DNA of 64,000 nucleotides, taken from NCBI GenBank assembly GCA_014338405.1, contig JTDE01000148.1, positions 162,462-226,461 of the forward strand, given 5' to 3'. The notes under the pieces were generated by a model that worked only from the letters and a program-made list of their open reading frames with translations, was not told the DNA's origin and did no database searches. Position numbers and translations under genes: made by a program. Shown piece after piece: positions 13,301 through 27,300 of the stretch (its first letter is position 1; every line of letters begins with the position of its first letter). The stretch comes from Paragonimus skrjabini miyazakii. Lineage: Eukaryota > Platyhelminthes > Trematoda > Plagiorchiida > Troglotrematidae.

Positions 13301-15393
13301 TGTTTTAATTATCACCATGATGTTTAACTTGCTACGTTGTTAGTATGGAAGCAGATACTGATGTTGTAATACCTGATTCATACAGTTGACTAGTATACTA
13401 TAGGCAACTTTTCAGAATGTATTCCCTCTAAACACAATTAGGAACTTTGGCACAAGCATATACTACAAACAGTCAATATTATAAACATATCTAAAATAAG
13501 GGATAAACTTTTTGTTAATTGTTTTTCACACAATTAATGCTCCAGAATAAGCAAAGCTGGACACGGGAAATCCCGAATTTGTACGCCGATTTTATCCCCG
13601 ACTGACGAGTTTGGAACACAGTTGCCGCCGTGGCATCATCATAAAGTACAAATATTTGAAGCCACACAGTTATCTGGATGAGCCGCACCGAAGTGAATGA
13701 ACATCAAGAGGCATCGTTAGCACATTCCTCACCAAACTCATTTTGAGACGACATCACCACATTTACAACATGCAAATTCCTAAATTTCCCATTGACCTGA
13801 CTAAAATTATTCAAGGAAACTAAGCTCTTCCTGTAGGCTTTAGAACAGTCGGAGTATGCTTGTTCTAATACAGCCACACATGCCAACCCTTACACTTCCA
13901 TCATTTTGCAATCTCTCGATAGCTAGCCAGCCAACTTGCCATCAGCAGTATCCTATCGATCGGTTCGGTACCAATCTGTCGATTTTGCTTCCAGCCTATG
14001 GCATCACACAAGTCTTCACTATATGTGTCACGCATGGCTGACTGTATGCTTCATTCTCAATACGACACTGTGCACTATAAGCATTCAAACGTGTACCGTA
14101 ACCGGTTCAGTCAGTAGACATTTTGAAGCAATGAATATGGGTAGCTTGAGCACTTTAGTGAATGAGTTGCATTTAACAAACAAAAATAAGCGAAAGATGT
14201 GAAACGAGGTTGCACTCATGACACTATTGTTCTACTCAGAAAAAACTACTCCGATAGCATGAAACATTTCTCTGGATGTCGCTGCATATTTCGTTTAGTC
14301 GGGAGATCACAGTATGAAGTTTTGAGCAGGCTGAGATCACAATAAGCCATATGTATTCTGTTGCAGTTGAAAATGGAATATTCTCCGGAGATGGATATGA
14401 TCTGAACCAGTCGGATACGTACAATGAGTCAGATTATGAGTAAAGTGTTGTTAAGAGCAGCCATTAATGTTAACGAAAGACAGTTCGTACGCCTGGCGCT
14501 TCTAACAGTGGACAAAATATAAAAATAACGTGGTTGTTTGTCTGTTTTCGTGCTGTTTAAACAACCGTAGTTTAGAATGTGAACGTCCTACAGACATGTT
14601 CGCACACCCAATCTACCTCCTAACAGTGACGATAGTTAATTGACAGAACGGTCTACATCTTCAGATAATCCACCGTGCCTGGAGACCAGCACTTAAGCTA
14701 CTACTGCTTTAAACTCGTCTAATTGCACCACATTACAATTGGTTCCGGTTGGTGCTGAGTGTATGGAGAACAAGAGCGTTGAGAGCAGACGCCACCAGAG
14801 CTTACTTTTAATGGGCTAACAGCTGCCTGTTGATCAGTAATTTTAGCGCGCTAGGGCTGAGAAGATTTTAATACGAGTGATTGTTTAAACGCTCCCATAG
14901 CAACTACTACCGCACACCAACAAATCAATTTCCTCTTATACATGTGCATACGGAAGATGTGGTTAAAGCGAGATTGCATCCCGGCGTGTGTACCACTTTG
15001 AAGGGACTATGTCAATGTTCCCCAAAAGCGGTCGTACTGCCCCAGCACTTAGAAACTGGACAAGATGATGGTCTTGAGGTTTATCATGGATAACTGGAGA
15101 AGTCAATTGGTGTTTTTGAGTTCTGAAAATCTTTCGGTGATCTGTGTTAAATCTTAGACAATAACAGCACATCTAGAAGTTTATGATGAGGAACTATGAA
15201 GGCTGAGAAGGAATAATACTTGTTGCGAAATGAAATTAAGCTGAGGTCAATGTTCGAGTGGTCTTATAAGCAAATTTTTGTTTTCAGAGGTGTGTTCGTA
15301 TACGATTTCCCGAGTCTACTATCCTTGTATCATATAGTTTCGAGGTTTTCGTATAATCTGCACATTTCCATTCAAACGTAGAAGCATCCTAGG
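10386..15393. other. No recognisable gene; scattered weak signals
   Basis: AT-rich DNA with no coding segment that I can assign. A short (GT)7 tract lies at 11,509-11,522. A possible short exon (11,642-11,675) sits between a good acceptor, GACTTTTCTAG, and GAGG|GTAAGG, but it is too short to support on its own. The region ends at an assembly gap. Confidence 0.5.
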
Positions 15394-15493
15394 NNNNNNN
15401 NNNNNNNNNNNNNNNNNNNNNNNNNNNNNNNNNNNNNNNNNNNNNNNNNNNNNNNNNNNNNNNNNNNNNNNNNNNNNNNNNNNNNNNNNNNNN
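15394..15493. other. Assembly gap (100 N)
   Basis: Exactly 100 N, the usual placeholder for a gap of unknown size. Open frames drawn across it are meaningless. Confidence 0.99.
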
Positions 15494-15829
15494 TTGCAGC
15501 CCCATGTTGACAAGGTAATGTAGTTTCACCGGACTCGTCTATCACACTGTCAACTGGATGTATAGCTTGGGCAGAACATACTTTGACAATGGCCGGTTCT
15601 GTAATATTCTGAAGCATTTGTTTACTGTATATACAACTTTTATCGAAAATTCCCTGGTAAGTACGTATTCATATGGCGTGTTTCACGGTGTGCATAATGA
15701 CATATTCGTCGGCATGGCGAAGACTCTTCCGGCGTAACACCACAACATCGAACGTTTATTCAGCAAAGGTCAAAAATGGCCTCTGGATGACATATGCTCA
15801 ACTGTGAATACATTTCTATCCGCAGTTGA

Positions 15830-16280
15830 CTAGCCCCAACAACAAATCTCCTTTTTTGAAACAAAACGCACGGGCAATTTGACAAACCTTATTTCAGTAT
15901 TGTGCGTATCGAGGGGTTCCCGTTGGTTATGACTGTGATACATCACACAGAAATATCTTTTATTTCGGCTCTTCTTTATCGTGCTGTGTGCCTCGATGAA
16001 TTTATGGGAGTTTCGGGTTGATAGTAAGGTTTGTCTCAGCAACTCCTGTTCTGTCTGCAGTTCAACAAGGGTACAGATACGCCTGGTTCTTTGAAACAGT
16101 GTTTTTGCCACAGCCCCTTTGTCTACAATAGGGGCAAAGCTGGAAAGCTGAAGATATTGACCAGTCCATGTCTTTTTGTGGGGACAAACCTTTGCGCCCT
16201 GGATCCAAAATGTCCACTGGCCGACGAACAAGTTTATGGTAAGCGGAATTACTCCTTGAATTAGGTGGAACCTCAGACAT
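15830..16280 (-). pseudogene. Penelope-like element fragment: segment between reverse transcriptase and GIY-YIG domain
   Basis: On the minus strand, two overlapping frames give NSAYHKLVRRPVDILDPG and then HKKTWTGQYLQLSSFAP, KTLFQRTRRICT, ELQTEQELLRQTLL, KFIEAH and FVKLPVRF. The order TWTGQY, R(x)RRICT, EL..LR..L and KLP is the conserved linker of PLE polyproteins just after the reverse transcriptase palm. A frameshift separates the first and second blocks. The lower-coordinate continuation toward 15,690 may still be PLE but is too decayed to be sure. The piece lies head to head with a + strand PLE piece starting at 16,318 that lacks exactly this part. Confidence 0.75.
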
Positions 16281-16317
16281 CTATTTTCGGTGAGTATTTA
16301 AATGATGTATTTCGTGG

Positions 16318-16817
16318 GTGCTGGTTCACATTTTACGAATGTTCCCTTTCGCGAAACAGTTGATATTTATTTGATTTTATCTCTACTCAGAACTGTGATA
16401 TAAGTATTCAACTTGAATACCTTAAAGATCTTATTTTATTATGTACAAAAAAATTCGCTTTGATTTTGAGGGATTTGCCTACAAACAGACAGACGATGCT
16501 GCTATGGTTAGTCCGTATGGCCCAACACTAGCGGACATTTATCACAACGAGTTGCCGAGCATATCCCGAAATGGTTGGAACAGCTGATGAAGCACCGGCC
16601 TCAACTCGTTGAACTGACTGCTCGAAATTCAACGTCATCGACTGCTAAACCCATCATGAAAACAGGTCACCAAGTCGACCTATTGAGCTCATTCAAAATA
16701 CTGTTGCGCAATTGGAAACCAAAGTCACTGATTTTCTAAGAAGCGGTGCTTATCAGAACTCATCAGCCGACGTTATGTGCACAAAAGTGATTGGGGCAAC
16801 CTATCCGGTTGCCTTAA
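16318..16817 (+). pseudogene. Penelope-like element: reverse transcriptase palm fused to C-terminal tail
   Basis: On the plus strand the sequence reads FTNVPFRETVDI (from 16,332). After a frameshift come CDISIQLEYLKDLILLC, IRFDFEGFAYKQTD and MVSPYGPTLADIY (to about 16,540), the PLE reverse transcriptase block usually seen as MGSPLGPxLAD. After another frame change at about 16,540 it jumps to RVAEHIPKWLEQLMK, KTGHQVDLLSSFKI and HQPTLCAQK, ending at a TAA (16,815-16,817). These are the HIPxW, TGH and PTLC blocks of the C-terminal end beyond the GIY-YIG nuclease. The YVDD-containing palm, the linker and the GIY-YIG core are missing. In-frame TAA and TGA stops occur in the tail. It is a dead element. 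Confidence 0.85.
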
Positions 16818-18020
16818 TCGTCATCACATAACACTTGGTGTGTTTGAAGGCGTGTCTAGTCCCTGGTTGTCCCTACCTGTACGATGTATACTACTGACAT
16901 GTTTTACGTTTGCGACTGCTGAGGGTAAACGGAATGTTAAAATATCGTAATATATGTTATCTTTCTGCTCTGATGAATTGGCTAAAGGAAACCCAGTGTT
17001 TATAACGTATACATGTAGCTCCAAATTGGATTACACCAAATCACATGTTCAACAATAGTTTTGTGTTGGGTCAGATCATGCATATGACGTAAGCAAGCCG
17101 TGACGTTACTGTTGAAAAGTGAAGAGGTCGGTAAACTAAATAGGTCCAACGGCAGCCGACCTACACATGTAGGTAATGGTGGGCCGAATTCATTTTTGCT
17201 AATCGATCAAATGGCCATGCGACTAACGTCTGATATGCGACTGATGAATTATTTCTGGACAGTGATTGCAATTGAATTTACCTGTGTTAGATTTCTCAAG
17301 GAAAAGGTGCGCATCTTTCTGAGTTGCTCAATAAATAACCCAATCTACACAAAATAGAAACATTCCAGGTAAACGCTATTGATATAATGTGAAGTTCAGA
17401 ATGTTCAAAAGTATTAGAGATCATCATGTTCGCGATCGCTTGACCTTGTCCTATACCCAAACTATTTCGAAATATCTAGACCTGATGGCTGAAAAACAAA
17501 ATGTTCCGTAAACCAGAAGATATACGTATGATGTTTCCACTGACTTTGAACGGCGTAAGTGGTAATTTAGTACTGAACAAATGACTAGCTTACAGATACT
17601 TGTATCTATTTGAATTTCCAATGTGAATGTTTCAACTTTATGTTAAAATAGTAGTGATTCGGTATGTACCTTTAAGCAAACAAACCTCTAACTGATACGT
17701 ACCCACAAATGGGTGAACATGTTTACTATTGTTATGGTGAAAACCAGGTTGATAGTCTTTATTCAGTCGTCTGTTTCAACGTCAGCCATGTATGACCGAT
17801 TGGCACAATCGTGACTTCTTTTCAACCGAGAATGTTTTAGTTTGAAATTATTTGACCGCTAACAATGGATTACTACTCATTCATACGACAGACAACGAGG
17901 CAGTAGTGGTTGTATTAACCTGGACATAAAGCGAAAGGTGGGGCTAACTATGAGCTGCTTTCGGATAATCAGCGTTTGGAATATGCGATAATCTTATTAA
18001 TCTCTTTGCTTGATTGATAG

Positions 18021-18080
18021 GAAAGCTTGACGGTTGACAGGTATTGTCGCATGCTCGTGGACATTAGACGTGGTGGTCTA
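18021..18080 (+). CDS. Candidate 60-nt internal exon of an unrecognised gene
   Basis: A 60-nt phase-0 open segment (ESLTVDRYCRM then LVDIRRGGL) is bounded by an acceptor with a pyrimidine-rich lead, CTCTTTGCTTGATTGATAG, and a strong donor, CTA|GTAAGTTT. The reading is protein-like but short; 20 open codons are not significant alone. The support is the coincidence of both splice signals with an open frame. No family recognised. Confidence 0.25.
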
Positions 18081-18288
18081 GTAAGTTTGAACTTTTTTTA
18101 TACATTTCGGAATGGTCGTCCAAACATCGCTAACTGATTTGTCCACAGTTGATACTGATCCTCAGTGAACAACAGCAGTTATTAGGTCGTAAAACTAAGA
18201 GAGAGCTCAGCACATGCTCATTTCAACCGACTTTCTTGTGATGCATACAACTAGATACTGGTTACATTTCGAAGTTGGTTTCTTTCAG

Positions 18289-18302
18289 TTGCCCAGACTA
18301 CG
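18289..18302 (+). CDS. Candidate 14-nt micro-exon
   Basis: Fourteen bases (TTGCCCAGACTACG) are flanked by GTTTCTTTCAG and GTAAGTATTC, both near-consensus splice signals, 209 nt downstream of the 60-nt candidate exon. The length is not a multiple of three, unlike classical trematode micro-exons. Confidence 0.2.
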
Positions 18303-21300
18303 GTAAGTATTCCTCATGTTTTCCACAATTTTAGCTTATTCTGCTTGTTTTCTTCTCACAACAGCATTTTGAGCTCATATTTAGTGCGTGATGTCGGTTC
18401 TAGCCGGTGCGCACCATTTTTCTGTCAGTTATAGTCTATTTTAATCACACCTCCTCAGTGCTTAACCAGTAACGATATCATAAGCGAACGTCCAACCAGT
18501 CATCTTGTGCTTGATCTGCACTATAAAACTTTCTTTTTGGTCGCCTGGGCTACTCTAACTTCCACGCAACTGTTGTTACCATTGTGCACTGTCAGACCAA
18601 TTTGTTGAGCGTAGTAGTAAACTACAACTGCTACTGATTGTATGCTATTGTCGTTTATTATGAGAGTAAAATTGCACACATTTGTTTTAAGATAGTAGCA
18701 AGTAATTACAACAAAAATAAGCGGGAGAAATTCAAACAATTCGACTGTAAACTGCTGGACGTTGCGTGCCATTCAAAGCCCAGGAAATGACCTGTCCCTC
18801 TTCAAGGAGTTACGAAAGTCGATACAGCCAGTGCCGGCAAACAAACTGTTCCGTTGGATTTATTAAAAAAGATGAGTAAAGAGAGCAACGCTCACACAAT
18901 AGTCCGTCTAAACCAGTGATTGTCTAACACAGCAGTGTGCTAAAACAGCCAGAAGTCACACATTCAGACGACACAATGATTTTTCACAGAGAGATAACTG
19001 CTAGAGGAAATGTCACGGCTAACCTGGAGTGCCCTGCAGAAAGGCCTGATAAACCTTCAGACAACGGAGGCTAGTCAGCTGTACAGTATTCATTGACAGT
19101 ACAGGTTGGTTATCCCACTCAAAGAATATTACTGAAGAAGAAATAAAGTGAATGTTTCTACTGTAAGTAATGAACACAAGAATGGGTGTAGCCAAATCCA
19201 CTCAGCAGCCCATGGTCTGAAGAACCGATCTGATGGCAGTATTATGAGTATCGGACCCGTACTTTCCAATTTCGTCAATCCAGACAGCCTAACTTCAGGA
19301 GTTACCCACTATACTGCTATCAGTACCTTAGCTCAATCACCACCACCAACGATCATTTTCTGCGTTATGAAGACGGTTGGCTTTGATATCTTTGGCATAG
19401 TCTTTTTTGTCGAGTTCTTGCCCACAAGGTTTTGCCGGATATAGCGCACAGCATGCATAAACCGATAAGGTTTGATAATGCGAGCGTGGGTTTCTAATTC
19501 ACTGTAATTGCTGCAGGACGTTACTGCATAGTTATCTCGGTCAGTTAGTGAATTCAGGATTTTCATGCATAGAAGTCCGCGTCGGCGGAGGATAACAGGG
19601 CTGAAACCACTGGGAAGATGCAATTTGGATAGAACAACCAGGTGTTGGAAAGTGGAGATCACGATCATCTAGCTTATGGTACAGCTTTCCTATGCAGTCC
19701 ACGTGGGCTTCTTCTTTGTTCCTCACTGCAACTACGCCCATACCTTAATGACATTAATAACGGGGTCAAACGAATATAAGTTGACCATGTTCCACAGGAT
19801 AGAACAGTAGGTGGTTATTGTCCTTGCCGAACTAACTAGATTCCTCAAAGCCGCCTTTCATGCTATGGTTATGGTCGTTATGAACAACCATAGGCTTCGG
19901 CTTCTGAGAGTTCGTTTCAACTCGGATCATTTTCAGGGCACCGGGTATGGCTGAAAGCTTATTCAAGTGATTTGTTAGATTTTTCAACAGGACAATCAGA
20001 AAATCAGCCTAGACGAAACCGTTGGTCAAATATTCATAGAATCGTTATACAAGCTATGAGATTGACAGAGCTAGTACTTCAATCTTTACCGGTATGGCTA
20101 CAAATTTATGACAGGAGATGGTTATGTCATTTCGACATACATCAGAAATGTAATGAGATTGAGGTCGGAGAGCGCTGAAAGCATGTGTCGACCTGATGAT
20201 CCTGTCTTCAGAAATAGAACTGAATATCCTGGGCACGTCAACGTAAGCTGCATGGAGACTGAAAGATATTGAACATTAATTCCGAAATAGAATACGGAAT
20301 GCTAGGGTCATCACAAAGCAAAAATCATGTCGCAGAAATGTGAAATGGAAAGTGGACAATCGCAAGTGTGTTGTGTGAGCAACGTTGGTAATATGGACAC
20401 TTTTCTGTCAGCAAAAGGAAGTTAAAACATCTTGCCAAGTACTTGCGTCCATGTACTTCACATGTTTTTGCTGACTTTTCTATGCACACTGAAGTGTGTT
20501 TACTTCAGGAATAAATCTTAAATTTCCTTATACAGTTTGAAAAGTAAGTGGAGTTTTCAACAATTCCGTAAAATTTACTAACTACCCGTTTTATAACCGT
20601 ACAAACACTTCAGGCGAATACATTCATCCCCATCTCGTCAACACGTGAAGAAAGACGGACAATTAGACCGAGACAGCTGACTTTGACAGGCCGATGGCGC
20701 AGCTATGGTAACTTCAGTATTCTCTTCTCACATACCTCAGTATTCGAGCTTCCTATTCTGATCTAACTCGACTTACCTCCAGGATGATAACCATATTCGG
20801 CATAACTGATGTGATGGGAGTTGAGTGATGAAAACAAGCAACCCGATCTTAAGCATCTGTGTGGACAACGGAGCACAAATAATGACCCAGTTGAATAGGT
20901 TATTGAACGCGCGGATAGTCGCGAGCAGGAGAGTTTTGAAGGCATCGGTTGAGAGCTCATGACAAAAATACTTTCGGTTTTTATATGCACGGTCTCTGAA
21001 AAGGTTGCACTATAAGTTTACCATGCTATTCAGTGATGATCCAGAAAAGCCGTTTATTGGAAGTATTAGACACAAAATTTGCAAATAAGTCAGTAGTTCA
21101 TTTGAAGAGTTCGTTTTTCTGGTAAATTCGAGCCCACGTTGGATTGTGGAAATTGTGCAATCCATAAATGTTTCGTGTGTGTGTGTGTGCACACACACGT
21201 ACCAGTTGCTTCATCCAGTCACTTACATAGCGAGCTAGACAACAGCTGAACATCTTTTCCGTAGGTGACCGCGACAATTGGGGCTGTGAATCCAACTCAA

Positions 21301-24300
21301 CGAAGGCAATCGATACCATCGATTTGTGAGTCATAACAGCCGAGGCGTTTGAAGGAATTAACAAATGACACCTACTTAAAGCTGAGTAGTCTGTCGCAAC
21401 ACACAAGTTAAGACCTTTCTTCTCAATGGGAAATAATTGTTTATAAACTTGTGACTACTGTTGTTACCCCCTACAATGTAGTCACGTTCTGGGTGCGAAT
21501 TTTTTGGTTTCCCATTGATTACCCCAAGTTCCGTAATAAAACTTGATTTAAAGTTATTTGCGGCAAACAATACATAATTCTGGTCTTAGTTGATAAGGTC
21601 GTATTGGGCTATCAGGTGCTGTCTGTGACATAATCACATGAAGAATTAGATTATTCTGACTGACCTTGCGAAGTCACATGGAAAGCTCCGAGTCATGTGA
21701 ACAAGGAATCAATCGTCTATTGCTGAGTTCAGACGAACAGATGCGCAAAATATCGCAATTTTTGTGCGTATGTTGGACAACCTGGACTACCAGACAAGTG
21801 AATTGGTGGTACCAAACAGTGTAACACCAAAATGAGTTCCGGTTGACTTGCAAAAATGGCTGTTTATTAATGAACGTTAGCGTTTTGAAACCGTAAACGG
21901 CTCATGTGTGAAGTCACACGTTGTGTTCTACGCTAACGATCATGAAATTTAAAGAAAATTTACAGAATAAGTACATATTTAAATCTGTGCCTCACGGCTT
22001 AGAAGTAAAGATCAATCGGTACATGCGTTTGTTCTTAGAGAGTCAACAACAGTAGCTTTGTGAAGGAGCAAGAGTTGGAGGAAACTGAACGGAAGTGAAA
22101 CCCAGCCAAAGCATATTAAATATGAGATGCTTACCTCAGCTGCAAACGTCAGAATACTAGCAGCATGTGACCAGTCTAGCGTGCCTTCTATCTGCCATAA
22201 TCTTTCTAATAACCAAACTGTCCGATACTGTGGCTTGACATCCTGAGTGTGTTTGTTTCAAGTCTGCGCTTGAATGCATTTATTTACAATGCGACTAAAA
22301 CATATTGCTGTATGTCGCTGCGCTTTGGACAAACTGGAAAGCTGGAAGAGTGTTCCTAGTAAATCAAACGACCAATCTGATGCTATAAGTGTAACGAGTC
22401 TCCCTTGAGAAGACTGTTACCAATAGTTCTTAACTTGTGACCAAAATCATATTGGATCTTACATGCTAACATTAAGCCTCTCCTTGTATACCGATAGTGT
22501 AGTCTCCAGAACTGTACCGCTTTACGTTGTGTATTTGTAAAACGTGACTCTTAGTTGTAGCCTTTTAATAGGAAAATTATCGTTTACGATATTGAGACAC
22601 AAACTTGGATTTCTGGGCTAAGCTAAATGCGCGCCAGAAACATGGTCAAAGAATAACCTAAGTAAAAAGTTTAAAACTGTCGCAAGTATCAAAAACTGCT
22701 TCATCGTTTACGATACACGGTTCAGGGATAGCCTAAAGTCAGTTGAAACAAACTTTGCTGGATGTTGTTCATGGCTGGTGGCACCCAGAACTTTGTCTCT
22801 AACAGAGTACTTAGTTCAGCCAGAATAGCGCAAATTCATCATTTCATATTAAGTGATGAGTGAGAGCCGGTATTTCATGGTGCAGCAATGTAAACTGCTC
22901 ACAACGCTCCACAGCTTCCTTCACTCTGTTGTACTATGCATCACTACACGCCATATTATAGTGTCATTAACATTTGACCGTAGCTAGAACCTGAAAAGAC
23001 GTAAAATGTTGAGCACGAACAAAATGAAAGTAATGGTCTCAGTAAGAAACAATATGAAACACTGCTAGTCACCAGAGATTAATTTTAAAAAATGTATTGT
23101 TAAATTTATTAGTTACGCCGTGTTTTTGTATGTTATAAGTAGGTCATAAGGATAGGAGATTAACTAAATCCAGAGCCTGGAGCACAGTGGTAACTAAACA
23201 AACTGGCTATAGGTTTCAAAATAGTAAACTGGCAACGCAAACAATTTCCCTGTCAAACATGCCTTGATTTTCAGGCAACAAGTAGAAGCTGATTGTCAGC
23301 CACCAGTAGTGTTGTGGTTCTATAATTTGTAGACTCGTTGTGATAATCCACTTTATTACAGGTGAATTTGTGTGTATTTACTAACCAAGATTAGGGAGAC
23401 TTGCCTTCCCAGAAAGATCGGTAAGATAATTTGCGTGCTACGCTGGACAAATCCATAACACACACCTTTAGTGATGAAATGAGATCCGGATTTAGTCTCA
23501 TAGCCTGTTTACAGTTTTACAAATGCGGTACACTATGGAGACGCAATTATTATGAAGTCATATTTGCTGTTGGTACTGGTCGTAAGTGATGAATCTGTGG
23601 AATTCGAATGAGCAAACTTTGAGATTGAGCAAACAAAGCAAAATAATTTTTAACACTAAATTTCTGAAGCTTAACGAAAAATTTACTTAATTATGAAAAA
23701 CCTGTTAAGTTTCGTTTTTCTCTCTCTGAAAAACAAGAGAAGCTACTTGTTTCGTTTTAACAACTTCATCGGAGCAACAACAAACAAACATATTTTGCCA
23801 TCTGTTAACAAAATATTAACATAGCACTTGCTTTTGAAGGATTATAACATCAGACCAGAATGTGTAGGATGAGGAGTACAGTTCACAGTTGAATATGAAA
23901 GGCGCTCTCTTCGGTTTGTTTGATAGTCTTAATCCAATTTGGGGAAAAAATTGAGACCACCTTGAAAGCTATAAAAAATGAATAGATTTCTTATTGGTTC
24001 TCAATAGCCTCACCACAACCATTTAAACGAATTTGAGCAGTATATTACTTACTGGTGACAATGAGAAAAATCAAACATGTGTCTGAAACAGTTCATGACG
24101 CTACTGACGTGTGGGGTTGGACCAATGTTCAGTCTTTTTATGATAAAGTTGATGGGTCCTTTTATCTTTAAAGTGGTCCTTGTTTTTGGGAGACGGACAT
24201 TATTGGCCTTGTATGCATCTATTTCAGACACTGCACAGTGTTCACTGGGGTTGTGTGTAGCGCCAAGCGGAGCTGTAGCTGAAAAGATGCTAGTTGAACC

Positions 24301-27300
24301 CCAATTCGTAGAATGAGAAAAGCAGATAGGAGGTCGATACAAAGGCAGCAGATTTAATCGTTCCTATGACTATCAAAGTTTGGGGTGAGGTACGGATCAC
24401 GTTGACAAACAGATAGGACCACTCAGTTTCACGGCCCTTTCGGGTGTGATTTCCTCTGTATACCTTGCACGAACTCACTATGACCATATTTGGTAAGTTA
24501 TCGTATAATGCCTGCAGGTTGAAAAAACAGCCATTTTTAAAACCGACTGACCGATAGACATATGAACGTCAGGGATGTTGTGGCCTTTTTTTGGCTTCAG
24601 ATTGGAGACACATGATTTGAGCATCACACGTTTGACTGTCACGAGAAAACGCCAAACGGTACAGTCGCGTATGTGCAACGCAGAGGAATAGTAGCGAGCA
24701 TGCTACTCATGTTTAGTGTACGGTTGTTTGTTGAGCTTTGCACTATAGGTGAAAACGTCATCCTACTGCTGTCTGTAAAGGCAGATTTTCACAAGCCTTT
24801 GCTAACCATACTGCTCAACCCTACGTGCTCAAATTCTTACGTACTAATGATGTCACTTAATTAGGTGATTAAGGGTTCGTAATTTGAATGCTTTGCTGGA
24901 CGGAAAGTCGAACACCAAAACCTCATCATAGGAAGCACACATGGTATTACTGATAACGTTTCTAACCAGCAGTGTGATTGGTCACGCAGTTCACAAAATG
25001 ACAGACGAATTCTTCAAACTCAACTCAAAGAAGTAATCGCAATTTTGAAGATCTAGATCCAGATAGTCATCTGGTAACTTTCAGGTTTGCTGCTAGCAGC
25101 ATGATGGCGTATGGAGATCACAAACCGGAAAACTTAGACTTCGCGTTCTTATCGCTTAGACTATGAACAAGGAACTCATCAGTGCGTGGGAGCAATCCTC
25201 TTGTTTAATAACCATGGTGTTTTATGTGGGTAGCAAGTCCTGTGATCAAGTTGATTTAACTGCACAGCTGTTGGGTTCCGTTTCCCCGGATGGTGAATAT
25301 CGAAGTAATCATACAAATTCCGCACAATCAAGCTTTGAAAATGTGGCACTCTAAATCGCACTTTGTCGACGTCCATTATCTCGATCACCCAAGTGATGTT
25401 ATCGGTTGGTCTGCTTTTAAAATTTAACCCAATATGTAAGAACAAACTTACCAACGGGATAGACACATCCTACATATAGAACATTCCAACAGAGTTGCAA
25501 TGGAAACTTACACCAGTAGGGTACTCCAGCCAATTGCATGTGATCAGTATTAGGTGGAGCAAAGAAAAACATTGAACTTGATCACAGAACCTCATTAAAG
25601 TATCTGCAAAAATGACCTTGAACCAATGTAGAGTTGCGTGTTGCTTTCCTTCTCTTCTCCAAGCGTGTGTGGGTGTACGTTTAGTGTAGAGTGTGTTCAT
25701 CCCGAAAATAGCTCATATATGACGGCTTGTGTCAGTGGTGTTATAATATACCCTTGCAGTCCTCGATAAAAACATCCAACAACCGATAATTAGAACAATT
25801 TGTAACAAGTTTTGATAACATCTACATTACTAGGGGTTCTCGGAGAAATACGAGCAACCGAAGGCCCAGTTCAAAAGATGAAAGGCTGCTTAAATCATAG
25901 GCATGCCAGATTATCTGATGAACCAATTACAGGTCACATTTTAGTGTTCAATCATAGGTGCTAACCAAGCTAATCGTGTTTCAGCTGGTTTCAGAATGTC
26001 ACACCATATTGAAGAATACTTCGCGTCGTACCCATCCAAACTATCCAAATCTATATAAGCAACGCATTGCTCAGGCAACCGAATTGTGCGGTGGTTTACC
26101 GTAATCTGTTTGCGTCCTAGTTCATGTGTTTGTGCTATTCGCGTTGACCAGGACACAGGCTACATTACTCTACCCTGTTAACCGATAAAAAAGTAAGTAT
26201 AGAGCAAGAGAGAATTGTTTAATCGACCAGTAATTCTTCGATCCGGTATGGGTGACACAACAGCTGCTACATAGCTAAATCAGACTTGGGCCGGCTGCAT
26301 GTCCGATTTGTTCCACTAACTGGGTCTCCATTGTGAGTCACAACCGGGTTGCAAATGAGCTCAGGTCAACAGGCCAACAACTTCACACGTGCCAGGCGCA
26401 TTGGCAACTTGTGCACGTGTATACGTGTAAATCCATCGAAATGCATGGGTTGTACATCTGTGGTGCGTCTACCACACAAATACACACACCTAATTTGGGA
26501 CACCTTTGGATGACCAGGCTATTTGTATCGACGATGCTTACCCGTGGCTGTTGATGCAGCTGGATAAAACAGGTGCATTCAAAGCGCATACGCACAAAGA
26601 TGTTCTATTTGTCTGACTCTCAGATTATAGAGTTGGCGACAGTTCTTCCGTAGATGTGGGAGGCCAGTCATACGGAGAAGGACAGCGTGCCGACTTCTAG
26701 GGTAACAGAACATGCTCACGAGCACTTCGAATGCCAGAAGCTTGGGTGAACGAATGCAGCCTTAGTGCCACCGTGTGAAAACCAACTCTATTGTCGATCC
26801 TTGTACCGCGCATTGAGGACATACTGAAATTTGCATGCTGTGACAATAACCTCCAGAAGGAAACATTTTACAACAAGCCTGCATTAATTTGATACACCAT
26901 AATCTACCAGCTTAACTGTAATATTCAGAACTGGGGACTGTAACAAGCCCTGAGAATCGTACTTGAATTCAAACCTCCAGCGTAGCAAAGAGGAGGCGTC
27001 GGACTGATTGTCGTAGGCAGTTGTTGGCCGATATCAGTGGTACTACAACGCCACAAGTGGCAATCTGATTGGTTCAGTACAGGACAGATAACTTGGCGAA
27101 TGGCTTAAGATATAACATTGAAACTGTTTACAATTTAACTTCACTTATCTAATGAATTATCGTCTGTACCGACAAACCGGTGGAAACATAGAGTATCAAA
27201 AGTTCCAGCGCGTTTACTGTCATCTCACCTTGACACTTAGACATTGTTACTCTTCGTTCGAGGAATGAGATTTAATGAGATCTAATTTAGTGCCTTGATA

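Noticed and set aside
24077..24490. Plus frame ending at a GTAAGT donor
   Set aside because: Interrupted by two stops and without motif; the downstream part is open for only about 35 codons.
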